Of a DNA stretch of 64,000 nt, positions 55,402-63,339 are shown one piece after another; position 1 is the first letter of the stretch, and each line of letters begins with the position of its first letter. A program made the position numbers and the translations under genes. This stretch comes from Bacteroidia bacterium (GTDB lineage Bacteria > Bacteroidota > Bacteroidia > J057). Location: contig JALEFZ010000052.1 in NCBI GenBank assembly GCA_022760475.1, positions 124,001-188,000 of the forward strand, in the 5' to 3' direction. Below the pieces are notes generated by a model. It saw only the letters and a program-made list of their open reading frames with translations. It was not told where the DNA came from and did not search any database.

Positions 55402-57690
55402 ATGAATAAAATATATATTTTTCTTACCCTGTTTATCATAGCAAACTCAGCTTTAATTGGACAAAATTCTGCCATAACAGGAAGCATAAGCAGTAACGAA
55501 GGGATTCTTTCTTTTGCAAGGGTGTCCCTTATTGGCAAAAAAACAGGTGTATTGGCAGATTCTCTTGGAACATATAGATTAAACAACCTCAGCCCAGGTC
55601 AATACAAAATCAGGGTGAGTTATCTGGGTTTTCTTCCCTTTGAAAAAAAGTTGGAGCTAAGCAAAGACCAGACTTTGGTTTTAGATATCAAATTGGACCC
55701 TGATCTTGAGCGAGAGGCTGAGGAGGTGGTAATTACAGGAACTCTCAAAGAGGTAAAGAAGATGGAAAGTCCTGTTGCGGTTGAGGTATACAGCTCCACT
55801 TTTTTCAAGAAAAATCCAAATTCCAATATTTTTGAAGCCCTTCAGAATGTAAATGGGGTCAGGCCACAACTCAATTGCAATGTCTGCAATACGGGAGATA
55901 TCCATATCAATGGCCTCGAAGGTCCCTATACCATGGTCTTATTAGATGGAATGCCGATCGTTTCGGGTTTGAGTACCGTATACGGCCTGAGTGGGATTCC
56001 CAATAGCTTGATCGAACGGGTAGAAATTGTAAAGGGGCCTGCTTCATCCTTATATGGGTCGGAAGCAGTGGGTGGATTGATCAATATCATTACCAAAAAG
56101 CCTTCGAATGCGGCTGTATTTTCCGCTGACGTTTTCGGAAGTACTTGGGGAGAGTTGAATGCAGACCTTGGATTCAAATTTAGTCCATGGAAAAAAGCAG
56201 ATGTACTTACAGGGATCAATCTCTTTAACTATGGAAACCCAATTGACAACAATGGAGATAATTTCACGGACGTAACCCTACAAAAACGTGTTTCAGTTTT
56301 TCAGAAATGGAACTTCAAACGAAAAAACAATAAACTATTTACCCTTGGAGGGAGGTATTTTTATGAAGATCGTTGGGGAGGAGAAATGCAATGGACGCCT
56401 GAATTCAGAGGTGGAGACAGCATTTATGGGGAGAGCATTTATACGGAGAGATGGGAGGTATTGGGGAATTACCAATTACCTACTCGAGAAAAATTATTGC
56501 TTTCCTTTTCTTTCAACTCCCATGATCAAAATTCAGTTTATGGTGATTTAGAATATCTTGGTCTTCAGCGCATCAGTTTTGGCCAGCTGACGTGGGACAA
56601 GAAACTATCCGGGCACGACTTACTTTTTGGGCTTGCCTTAAGGCACACCTTTTATGATGACAATACTACTGCAACGGCGATTGAAGCTCCAGGCGATGTT
56701 CAAAATCAGCCGGATGTAATATGGTTGCCAGGTCTTTTTGTCCAGGATGAAATTTCCCTTGCAGATAGACATAAATTACTGCTTGGAGCAAGATATGACC
56801 ACCATAGCAGGCATGGAAGTGTATTTACGCCAAGGCTTGCCTACAGATGGAAAAGAAACGACCAGCAGATTTTTCGAGTGAATGCAGGAACAGGATTTCG
56901 TGCCGTAACGCTGTTTACGGAAGACCATGCTGCTTTGACGGGCGCTCGTGATGTACTCATTACGGAGGCACTCAGTCCTGAGCAGAGTTACAATGTCAAT
57001 GTAAACTTCCTTCAGAAGGTATTTACCCCATCAGGACATCTATTCAGTTTTGACGTCACGGCTTTCTACACCTATTTCACCAATCAGATTCTCCCAAATT
57101 ACGATACAGATCCCAACCTGATCATTTATGATAATTTAGATGGTTATTCGGTTGCTTCAGGAATTTCTGCAAATGTGGATATTGCCTTGGCCTCTGGCTT
57201 GAAGGTCATTGCTGGTGCCACCTTGATGAACAACTATGTAGTTGAGGGGGAGGAGAGATTTATCCCGGTCTTGAATGAGCGCTTCAATGGCACCTGGACT
57301 GTGTCTTATACGTTGCCGAATACTTCTGTGACTTTTGATTATACAGGGAACTTGTACGGTCCGATGCGATTGCCCTTGTTGGGGGAGCTTGATCCAAGGG
57401 ATGAGTTTTCTCCTTGGTGGAGCCTTCAGAATGTTCAGGTCACGTGGACGAGTAAGGATAAGAAATGGGACATTTATGGTGGGGTGAAGAACTTGTTGAA
57501 TTTTACTCCACCTGCCAACAGCATTGCGAGGTCTTTCGATCCTTTCGACCGAAATGTGGCCTTTGGGCCTGAGGGTGAGGTGTTCCCTACGGTGGGGAAT
57601 CCCTTTGGATTGACCTTTGATCCAAGTTATGTATATGCACCTAATCAAGGGATTAGGGGATTTTTGGGGGTGAGGTATCGGTTGAGATGA
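55402..57690 (+). CDS. TonB-dependent receptor with a CxxC motif in the plug
   Basis: 762 residues. Signal peptide 1-20 (MNKIYIFLTLFIIANSALIG), carboxypeptidase-like domain at 22-105, TonB box and plug from 108 (EEVVITGTLKEVKKMESPVAVEVYS in pieces), then the barrel to the C-terminal Arg. Cys159 and Cys162 (CNVC) sit in the plug just before DIHINGLEGPYTMVLLDG. The protein imports a ligand using TonB energy; the cysteines suggest a metal or thiol-linked cargo, which is inference. The thioredoxin gene 256 bp downstream on the same strand is a possible partner. I see no SusD-like neighbour. Confidence 0.9.
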   Translation: MNKIYIFLTLFIIANSALIGQNSAITGSISSNEGILSFARVSLIGKKTGVLADSLGTYRLNNLSPGQYKIRVSYLGFLPFEKKLELSKDQTLVLDIKLDPDLEREAEEVVITGTLKEVKKMESPVAVEVYSSTFFKKNPNSNIFEALQNVNGVRPQLNCNVCNTGDIHINGLEGPYTMVLLDGMPIVSGLSTVYGLSGIPNSLIERVEIVKGPASSLYGSEAVGGLINIITKKPSNAAVFSADVFGSTWGELNADLGFKFSPWKKADVLTGINLFNYGNPIDNNGDNFTDVTLQKRVSVFQKWNFKRKNNKLFTLGGRYFYEDRWGGEMQWTPEFRGGDSIYGESIYTERWEVLGNYQLPTREKLLLSFSFNSHDQNSVYGDLEYLGLQRISFGQLTWDKKLSGHDLLFGLALRHTFYDDNTTATAIEAPGDVQNQPDVIWLPGLFVQDEISLADRHKLLLGARYDHHSRHGSVFTPRLAYRWKRNDQQIFRVNAGTGFRAVTLFTEDHAALTGARDVLITEALSPEQSYNVNVNFLQKVFTPSGHLFSFDVTAFYTYFTNQILPNYDTDPNLIIYDNLDGYSVASGISANVDIALASGLKVIAGATLMNNYVVEGEERFIPVLNERFNGTWTVSYTLPNTSVTFDYTGNLYGPMRLPLLGELDPRDEFSPWWSLQNVQVTWTSKDKKWDIYGGVKNLLNFTPPANSIARSFDPFDRNVAFGPEGEVFPTVGNPFGLTFDPSYVYAPNQGIRGFLGVRYRLR

Positions 57691-57755
57691 GTGTTGGGAG
57701 AAGATGATTGCTTTTGAGAGGTGGTTGATGAGGGATTTTCGAATTGCTTAATTAG

Positions 57756-57783
57756 CCCTGTCAGGGTTATAACCCTGACAGGG
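57756..57783. repeat. Palindromic repeat, copy 2 (perfect 28-bp palindrome)
   Basis: CCCTGTCAGGGTTA (57756-57769) is followed directly by its exact inverse complement (57770-57783). Each arm is itself near-palindromic (CCCTG-T-CAGGG). The left flank GAATTGCTTAAT is shared with copy 3 (GAATTGCTGAAT). Confidence 0.95.
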
Positions 57784-57897
57784 TGCCCAATTTAAGCAAG
57801 CATAACTTGGGTTTGGTATATCAACTAAGTAGAGTGATAGGGGAGAATGTTTTGTCTTGAAAGGTATTAGACGACATTATTTACGAATTGCTGAATG

Positions 57898-57927
57898 ACC
57901 CTGACAGGGTTATAACCCTGTCAGGGT
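57898..57927. repeat. Palindromic repeat, copy 3 (perfect 30-bp palindrome)
   Basis: ACCCTGACAGGGTTA (57898-57912) is followed by its exact inverse complement (57913-57927). The arm centre is A where copy 2 has T, with the matching base changed in the opposite arm. It ends 19 bp before the thioredoxin gene start. Confidence 0.95.
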
Positions 57928-57946
57928 GTCTAAAATTTACAACTTG

Positions 57947-58405
57947 ATGAAAAGAATTTTCATAATGTTAAGCCTGCTTCTTACTGGGCTCAGCTTACAG
58001 GCCCAGGACTATGGGCTAAGTTTCCAGGAGGTAGATAGCTTAATGAAAGTGGCCCCCAAGCCAATACTGGTGTTTCTGCATGCAGACTGGTGCAAGTACT
58101 GCCAAGGCATGAAGAAAACGACCTTTCAGGATGAGAAAGTAAAAACGAAGCTGAAATCAGACTTTTACTTCATATCCTTCAACGGTGAAAGTAAGGAGGA
58201 TGTGGTTTTCAGCGGACATCGCTTTCGGTATCAGCCCAGCGGAGCTGGGACTGGGGAGCATCAACTAGCCAAGCAATTGGGGGAAGTTGATGGAGAACTG
58301 GCTTACCCGACTTTAGTCGTCCTCAATGACAAATATGAAATAATCGGCCAGTGGAACAGCTTCTTATCAGGAAAGCGTCTTGGAAGAATCTTAGCAAAAC
58401 ACTAA
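57947..58405 (+). CDS. Periplasmic thioredoxin-fold protein
   Basis: 152 residues from the ATG at 57947 (an in-frame GTG at 57926 lies inside the palindromic repeat and is unlikely). Signal peptide 1-20, ending SLQAQ. The thioredoxin fold has its active site WCKYC at Cys49 and Cys52, and the cis-Pro loop is in AYPTLVVLND. The WCxxC with a preceding FLHADW is like the DUF255/SoxW-like thiol oxidoreductases that act in the periplasm. Together with the CNVC receptor upstream it suggests thiol chemistry on that receptor or its cargo; this is inference. Confidence 0.88.
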   Translation: MKRIFIMLSLLLTGLSLQAQDYGLSFQEVDSLMKVAPKPILVFLHADWCKYCQGMKKTTFQDEKVKTKLKSDFYFISFNGESKEDVVFSGHRFRYQPSGAGTGEHQLAKQLGEVDGELAYPTLVVLNDKYEIIGQWNSFLSGKRLGRILAKH

Positions 58406-58588
58406 CCTAAATCCGACCTTGTTTGGAGGAATTAAATAATTGGTATTAAACCAAAAAGCAATTTTATAGTTCTAAACTTACGCCTTTTAGTCAGTTCAGT
58501 TAGGATTTTTACGCATCCGGTCAAAGGTACTTTTCATGATGCGATAATGATATAAATTGTAATTCAGTTCTTTATTACTTTGTTTATG

Positions 58589-58622
58589 AAGGGAGTCACG
58601 ATGCTTGTGGGCTCCCTTTTTT
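58589..58622 (+). terminator. Terminator downstream of the thioredoxin gene
   Basis: AAGGGAG (58589-58595) pairs with CTCCCTT (58612-58618), with partial inner pairing, followed by TTTTTTAC. It lies 183 nt past the stop, so a small transcript could end here instead. Confidence 0.6.
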
Positions 58623-58648
58623 ACTTTTGCATTTCTCAGCTCTTTCCA

Positions 58649-59095
58649 TCAAGCACACAAACAATTGACCATCGGTCTCATGTTTTCGATTACTTCCGCA
58701 CCTATGTTTCTTGCAAAGTAAAAGGCTGCTAACCAAGAGAGTCCTGCCCAAAATATAAACGTAAAAAACTCTCCATCGTAAAGTGCCCTTATTCCTTTGA
58801 AAATAAGAATGCCTTTTAATATATAATCCAAAATCATAACTGGGAATTCCAAAGAAGCTGAACACTCTGTAAAGATATTTTGGAAATAATTCATGCTAAA
58901 CTCCAGGATCATGAAGAAAGCTATATAAGCATACCATAAGCCCTCCTTAAAAAACCCACCTGCAAAAGCACTCAGCAATGTCCTGATGAATAAGCCTACA
59001 AACCCTGTTAAAAAGACAAGTAGGATTGCCTTCAACAACAAGCAGCCCTTCGGCTGTGATAAAAATTCAATGATTGAGGGGTCTATTAATTCCAT
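58649..59095 (-). CDS. Small membrane protein, unknown
   Basis: 148 residues with four hydrophobic segments (about 18-42, 52-70, 82-100, 108-130). No motif or family is recognised. The C-terminus ends in a Cys pair (CLCA). It stands on the minus strand between the thioredoxin gene and the DUF3052-like gene, 84 bp from the latter's stop, so the two may be cotranscribed from the DUF3052 gene. Function unknown. Confidence 0.55.
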   Translation of the reverse strand: MELIDPSIIEFLSQPKGCLLLKAILLVFLTGFVGLFIRTLLSAFAGGFFKEGLWYAYIAFFMILEFSMNYFQNIFTECSASLEFPVMILDYILKGILIFKGIRALYDGEFFTFIFWAGLSWLAAFYFARNIGAEVIENMRPMVNCLCA

Positions 59096-59179
59096 AAGAT
59101 TTCTATTGTTTACTGAATACCTACCTTATTAAATGATTAGGATAATGTTCTTTCAAATTGATATACTATTTCTATTAAA

Positions 59180-59587
59180 CTAACGATCCTTGACCCTATA
59201 AACAAACTTAAGTCCGCTCCAGTCCTCATCAATAGCAGCCACCTTTACATCCACCAATCCCGCTTCCAGAAAGTATTCCCTGATCCAGTCCCTTTTTAAG
59301 TCTGTAGCAATTTTCGATTTCCCCTTAGGCCAGGAAACCCATAATGTGCCGTCCTTCTTTAAGGAGCCCTTGGCTGTCAGAGCAATCTCTTTCACTTCTT
59401 CCATAGATGTACAGAAAACATGAATGAAATTCAAGTCTTCCCCCATCCCGAATTCTTCCTTCGTTAGGTCATCAGGTAGGTCAGAGAATAATTCGAAGTA
59501 GTGATTCGGTATTTGATGGAAAGCTGATCGAAAGCCCGCTTTAAGACCTAGCTTTTTTGCCAATGGAGTTGAGGAGTAGCCTGCCAT
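59180..59587 (-). CDS. DUF3052-like small protein
   Basis: 135 residues from the ATG at 59587, which gives the family's usual N-terminus (AGYSSTPLAKKLGLK); an in-frame Met 60 bp upstream is less likely. The protein is cytosolic. Conserved pieces include the LPDDL stretch, DGTLWVSWPKG and the final DEDWSGLKFVYR. DUF3052 proteins are small and widespread in Bacteroidota and Actinobacteria, with no established function. Confidence 0.8.
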   Translation of the reverse strand: MAGYSSTPLAKKLGLKAGFRSAFHQIPNHYFELFSDLPDDLTKEEFGMGEDLNFIHVFCTSMEEVKEIALTAKGSLKKDGTLWVSWPKGKSKIATDLKRDWIREYFLEAGLVDVKVAAIDEDWSGLKFVYRVKDR

Positions 59588-59639
59588 GTTGCGAATTATT
59601 GATTGTTTTAAATAAAAATAATGATCCTGGGGAAAAGTC

Positions 59640-59900
59640 TTTAGCAAAGTCTACTTATGAAGCATATTGGGCTCTCGAAAATTGGCCAGAAACTAAACAC
59701 GACTACCACATTGGATTCATTGGTGCTCTACCCTATGGGGCACCTGAGCATAGGCAGTTGAGATTTCGCCTGGCTTGGGTTATGTAAGAGAAGTTGGTCT
59801 TTGGGAAACAAACCCTTACCAAAGGCTTGAAATGCAGATCCCTTTTCAATCTATGGATCGTCAAGGTCAAGCTAAAAACTTGTACCGTCTGGTATTTTAG
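59640..59900 (+). pseudogene. Possible remnant of a gene broken by a frameshift
   Basis: One frame reads a plausible stretch ending LRFRLAWVM before a stop at 59785-59787. The next frame is open from 59754 to 59900 and reads GYVREVGLWETNPYQRLEMQ then IPFQSMDRQGQAKNLYRLVF, stopping 4 bp before a strong terminator stem. The two pieces look like one protein split near 59780. No start codon is clear and I recognise no family. Confidence 0.3.
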
Positions 59901-59904
59901 AAAG

Positions 59905-59942
59905 AAAAGAGCCATTTCACACAAATGAAATGGCTCTTTTTT
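59905..59942. terminator. Strong bidirectional terminator
   Basis: AAAAGAGCCATTTCA (59905-59919) and TGAAATGGCTCTTTT (59926-59940) form a 15-bp perfect stem with a 6-nt loop. T runs are present in both directions: it would end RNase G on the minus strand and the remnant ORF on the plus strand. Confidence 0.9.
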
Positions 59943-60054
59943 ATGTCAAAGGCGGTGCCAGGTGTGTAACGGTTTCTGGTCTTAGGAGGGACAGGCAAAT
60001 GTCTATTCCCCTTTATTGAAAGCTATTTCCGCTACACTTCGTTTTGCCTCTGTT

Positions 60055-61605
60055 TTAAAACTTGATCTCCTCGTTGTTGCTGTTGTAGTACTTTACCTTC
60101 GTAAAGGGCAAAGCAGCATCGGATTCGACTCTTACCCACAACCAGTAGGTATGGAACCATTGGAACTGTAAGCTCCTCATGAAACCTTGCTTTAGATAAG
60201 AGGCCACAAAAGGATTTACCCTGATGGTCAGCTTTTTCTCCTTGTTTTGGCGAATGAGGAAATCAACGTTGTTGGAAATCTCATCTGCAATCAGGATAGA
60301 AGCCTGAATCTTACCTGTACCATTACAACTTGGGCATACTTCAGAGGTCTGAATGTTGATCTGAGGCCTCACCCGCTGGCGGGTAATTTGGACCAGGCCA
60401 AACTTACTCATCGGCAAGATGGAGTGCTTGGCACGATCGGCTTTCATGACCTTCCTGAAATAATCATTGAAGATCCTTCTATTATCGGGTCGCTTCAGGT
60501 CAATGAAGTCTACCACAATAATCCCTCCCATATCTCTCAGTCTCAACTGTCTAGCGATCTCCTCTGCGGCTTCCATATTTACCTTAAGAGCCGTTTCTTC
60601 CAGGGTTTTGTCAAGGTTTTTGCTACCGGAGTTCACATCAATGACGTGCATGGCTTCGGTGTGTTCAATTACAAGGTAGGCTCCATTAGACATGGAGGCA
60701 ACCTTACCAAATGATGCCTTGATCTGCTTTTCAAGCCCCATGGCATGGAAAAGCGGAGTCTTGGATTTATGAAACTTCAGCCCTTTCAGCATATCTGGCT
60801 GATAAGACTTCAGGTATTCCTCAATCTCTACATGAGACTGCGGATCATCCGTATGGATGGAATCGAATCCCTGGCTCAACATGTCCCTCAGGATACTCGT
60901 GGCTCGATTATCTTCGCTGAGCACCTTGGCCGGAGGCCTTGCCCGTTGAAGGGAGCGCGCCATTTCGTTCCACTTGGAAACAATGGTTGAAATGTCATGA
61001 CTTAGGCTGGCAGCATCTCTGCCTTCAGCGGCAGTGCGGACAATCATCCCAAAGTTGTTGGGACAAAGGCTTTCTGCCAATACCTTTAGACGCCTTCTTT
61101 CCTCGGCAGATCTGATCTTCTTTGAAACAGACACGGCCCTGGAAAATGGAACCAGTACTACGTATTGACCAGGTATGGAGATTTCGCTTGAAAGCCTTGG
61201 TCCCTTGGTAGAAATAGGTTCTTTTACTACCTGTACCAAAACTTCCTGACCAGGTTTCAACACCTCGGTCATCTTCCCGTGCTTATTGATATCAGGGACG
61301 GTTTTTATCTTTTCGATTGGGACAGGATTGCCCTGTCTTCCCTGACGAACAGCACGTACAAATCTTAGCAGGGATTTCACCTGCGGTCCAAGATCGAGAT
61401 AATGTAGGAATGCATCTCTAGGATGACCTACATCTACAAAAGCCGCATTTAAACCAGTAACGACTTTTCGGACTTTCCCCAAAAAAAGATCACCCACGGA
61501 AAAGCCCTCTGAGAGCTTTTCGTGGTGAAGTTCTACTATTTTTTTATCCTGTAATATCCCGATTCTGAGACCATCTTCGTTTTTAGTAACAACTAGTTCA
61601 TTCAC
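60055..61605 (-). CDS. rng: Ribonuclease E/G family endoribonuclease (RNase G type)
   Basis: 516 residues, RNase G length. An N-terminal S1 domain (about 35-130) begins EGFSVGDLFLGKV. The DNase I-like catalytic part has the magnesium-binding Asp residues in MHVIDVNSG and IVVDFIDLK, and the zinc-link motif CPSCNGTG lies near residue 430. It cleaves single-stranded AU-rich RNA in rRNA maturation and mRNA decay. It follows the tiny ribosomal-like gene, TPR gene and HU gene on the same strand, a conserved Bacteroidota neighbourhood with mutY divergent. Confidence 0.95.
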   Translation of the reverse strand: MNELVVTKNEDGLRIGILQDKKIVELHHEKLSEGFSVGDLFLGKVRKVVTGLNAAFVDVGHPRDAFLHYLDLGPQVKSLLRFVRAVRQGRQGNPVPIEKIKTVPDINKHGKMTEVLKPGQEVLVQVVKEPISTKGPRLSSEISIPGQYVVLVPFSRAVSVSKKIRSAEERRRLKVLAESLCPNNFGMIVRTAAEGRDAASLSHDISTIVSKWNEMARSLQRARPPAKVLSEDNRATSILRDMLSQGFDSIHTDDPQSHVEIEEYLKSYQPDMLKGLKFHKSKTPLFHAMGLEKQIKASFGKVASMSNGAYLVIEHTEAMHVIDVNSGSKNLDKTLEETALKVNMEAAEEIARQLRLRDMGGIIVVDFIDLKRPDNRRIFNDYFRKVMKADRAKHSILPMSKFGLVQITRQRVRPQINIQTSEVCPSCNGTGKIQASILIADEISNNVDFLIRQNKEKKLTIRVNPFVASYLKQGFMRSLQFQWFHTYWLWVRVESDAALPFTKVKYYNSNNEEIKF

Positions 61606-61747
61606 TTTTTTTCTTGTTGGGCTTACTTTTCCTGCTGGTGCTCAGACCACAATGGAAAAAGGAGCTGAAGAATTGCTGGTGCGGAGGGCTAAGTAAGCGA
61701 TGAACCAACTATGGACAATAAGTCCTGAAAATAGTTAACGAAAATAG

Positions 61748-61769
61748 TCTCAAACCAAAAGGTCTGAGA
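61748..61769 (-). terminator. Weak hairpin between the 30-residue gene and RNase G
   Basis: TCTCA-a-ACC (61748-61756) against GGT-c-TGAGA (61761-61769) around AAAA. The minus-strand tail is CTATTTTCG. It could terminate or process the upstream message. Confidence 0.4.
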
Positions 61770-61770
61770 A

Positions 61771-61863
61771 TTACTTCTTCTTCTTGTGACGGTTTTTTCT
61801 CAACCTTTTCTTGCGCTTATGAGTCGCAATCTTGTGTCTTTTTCTTTTTTTACCACAAGGCAT
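61771..61863 (-). CDS. 30-residue basic AURKAIP1/COX24-domain (bS22-like) ribosomal protein
   Basis: A 30-residue ORF from the ATG at 61863 to the TAA at 61771: MPCGKKRKRHKIATHKRKKR, then LRKNRHKKKK. It is two-thirds Lys, Arg and His and matches the tiny AURKAIP1/COX24-domain proteins of Bacteroidota, relatives of mitochondrial mS38 and mycobacterial bS22, which bind the small ribosomal subunit near helix 44. It lies 31 bp after the TPR gene stop, within the HU-TPR-RNase G minus-strand set. Gene finders easily miss it by size. The identity is firm from sequence; binding to this ribosome is inferred. Confidence 0.88.
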   Translation of the reverse strand: MPCGKKRKRHKIATHKRKKRLRKNRHKKKK

Positions 61864-61894
61864 AATTTTTCTTGTTTTTTATGATTAATAACGA

Positions 61895-62743
61895 TTAAAA
61901 TCTACTCCTCACCTGTTTAGCGGCGGCTTTAAGCTCATCGTTTGTGCTTTCCTTTATTACCCTATCCAATTCCTGGATGGCTTCTGTTGTTTTTTCAAGC
62001 TGTGCATATGTCATAGCCAGTTTGAAACGAGCTTCGTCGTTGTTAGGATTGAGCTTAAGCACTTTGAGAAAGCGTGAGGATGCTTTCTCCCACTGGCCGG
62101 TCTGCATTGAGAAGTCTCCCAATTGCATACTGGCTTCAACATTGTCAGGATTGATGTCCAGGACGCTTCTGATGGTCATGATGCCACGCATGGCGTTTTG
62201 TTGCAATCCGGATTTCACATAGGAAAGTCCCAAATATAGTAGGGCTTCCTCATTCTGTTCTTCCTTTTGGACCACTTCTTCAAGATAAGTCATGGCCTTG
62301 TCAGAAAACTTTCTAAACAAGACTGAATCGGCCTGAACCATGGTCGTCTGTGTTGCCTTGTAAGCCAACACTCCTGCCTTTTGTTGATTTTGTAAAGAAC
62401 TTTCTGCTGCAAGTAATACATCTGCATACTTGGCTGCATACGCCCATTGAAAATTCCTGTCTAATGAGTCTACCAGGGTACGTAAGATCCCTGCTTTGGT
62501 TGAAGCCTCAGCTTTTTCGACCTCATTTATCAATGAAAGGAATTTAGGGTCCTCAAGTTTGGGCAAATTAATGCCCTCGTTCTGGCCTGGGCCGGAAATA
62601 TCCGCAACCTCAAGGCCTGTTTTCTTTTTGTTGGTAAGATTGGTTTTATCTGCCAGAAACAATAGAATGAAAAGGATCGCTCCAACTCCTAATACTATTG
62701 CTCTTAACACAACTCCTGATCGAGAAGATTCTGTTTTTTCCAT
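61895..62743 (-). CDS. Tetratricopeptide repeat protein with N-terminal membrane anchor
   Basis: 282 residues. One transmembrane helix (about 13-30) with a short cytoplasmic Arg-rich N-terminus; the rest faces the periplasm or cytosol depending on topology. At least four TPR units occupy ~110-275, with WAYAAKYADVLLAAE, EEALLYLGLSYVKSG, VEASMQLGDFSMQTGQWEKA and DEARFKLAMTYAQLEK. It is a scaffold of unknown partner. It starts 18 bp after the HU stop, so one operon with HU; this pairing beside RNase G and mutY is conserved in Bacteroidota. Confidence 0.88.
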   Translation of the reverse strand: MEKTESSRSGVVLRAIVLGVGAILFILLFLADKTNLTNKKKTGLEVADISGPGQNEGINLPKLEDPKFLSLINEVEKAEASTKAGILRTLVDSLDRNFQWAYAAKYADVLLAAESSLQNQQKAGVLAYKATQTTMVQADSVLFRKFSDKAMTYLEEVVQKEEQNEEALLYLGLSYVKSGLQQNAMRGIMTIRSVLDINPDNVEASMQLGDFSMQTGQWEKASSRFLKVLKLNPNNDEARFKLAMTYAQLEKTTEAIQELDRVIKESTNDELKAAAKQVRSRF

Positions 62744-62761
62744 GCAGGAATCTTAAAGATT

Positions 62762-63064
62762 TTAGGATTTTTCTACTACAGGAATGTCTGACGACTTAAC
62801 CTTTTCAACGAATACCTTAGCCGGCTTGAAACTGGGCACATAATGTGCTGGAATAACAATAGGCTTATTTTGTGAAATGATCCTACCTACCTTTTCCTTT
62901 CGATGCTTAACAACGAAAGAACCAAATCCACGGATGTAAACATTCTCACCTTTTGAGAGGGAATTTTTCACTACTGAGAAAAATCCTTCAAGTGCTGCAG
63001 ATACATCTGCTTTGTCAATTCCCGTCTTCTGAGAAATCTCTACAATAACTTCTGCCTTAGTCAC
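62762..63064 (-). CDS. HU/IHF family DNA-binding protein
   Basis: 100 residues. It has the HU fold with the DNA-inserting beta arm (GFGSFVVKHRKEKVGRIISQ, ending with the usual NP-like turn as NKPIVIPAHYVPSFKPAK). It is a nucleoid-associated dimer that bends DNA. First gene of the minus-strand set, behind a consensus promoter. HU versus IHF cannot be decided from sequence alone. Confidence 0.95.
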   Translation of the reverse strand: MTKAEVIVEISQKTGIDKADVSAALEGFFSVVKNSLSKGENVYIRGFGSFVVKHRKEKVGRIISQNKPIVIPAHYVPSFKPAKVFVEKVKSSDIPVVEKS

Positions 63065-63126
63065 AGTAAAATATATTTTATGCTAAATGGATGAAAGAGT
63101 GCTGATTAAGAGTGAAATACGCCACG

Positions 63127-63157
63127 CAAATTTAGTAGAAACAAGCGAACCGCAAAA
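63127..63157 (-). promoter_or_regulatory. Promoter of the HU operon
   Basis: The minus strand reads TTTTG (63157-63153), 18 bp, TAAATTTG (63134-63127), an exact TAnnTTTG. The leader would be about 55 nt to the ATG at 63064. Confidence 0.5.
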
Positions 63158-63339
63158 CTTTTTCGAGGAAAAAGGCTCTAATCAAGTGTTAAATACCAAT
63201 ATTCCAGCGCGATTAGCATCTACAAAAATAATATTTTTACCACGGATAGCCCTCAATTGCACCATTTGCAGGTAAAATCCTTGTTAATAACTTATTTTAG
63301 CTTGTTGGGTTTAACAAAAAAAACAAAATTTTAACAGCC

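Larger units (their letters stand above)
59588..60054. other. Spacer between the DUF3052-like gene and RNase G
   Basis: 467 bp. It contains a possible decayed ORF (59640-59900) and a strong bidirectional terminator (59905-59942); about 110 bp before the RNase G stop hold nothing recognisable. Confidence 0.5.

Noticed and set aside
57157-57648. Minus-strand 163-codon ORF opposite the TonB receptor's 3' end
   Set aside because: It is an antisense shadow of the barrel-coding region; its Arg/Pro/His-rich composition is typical of such shadows.
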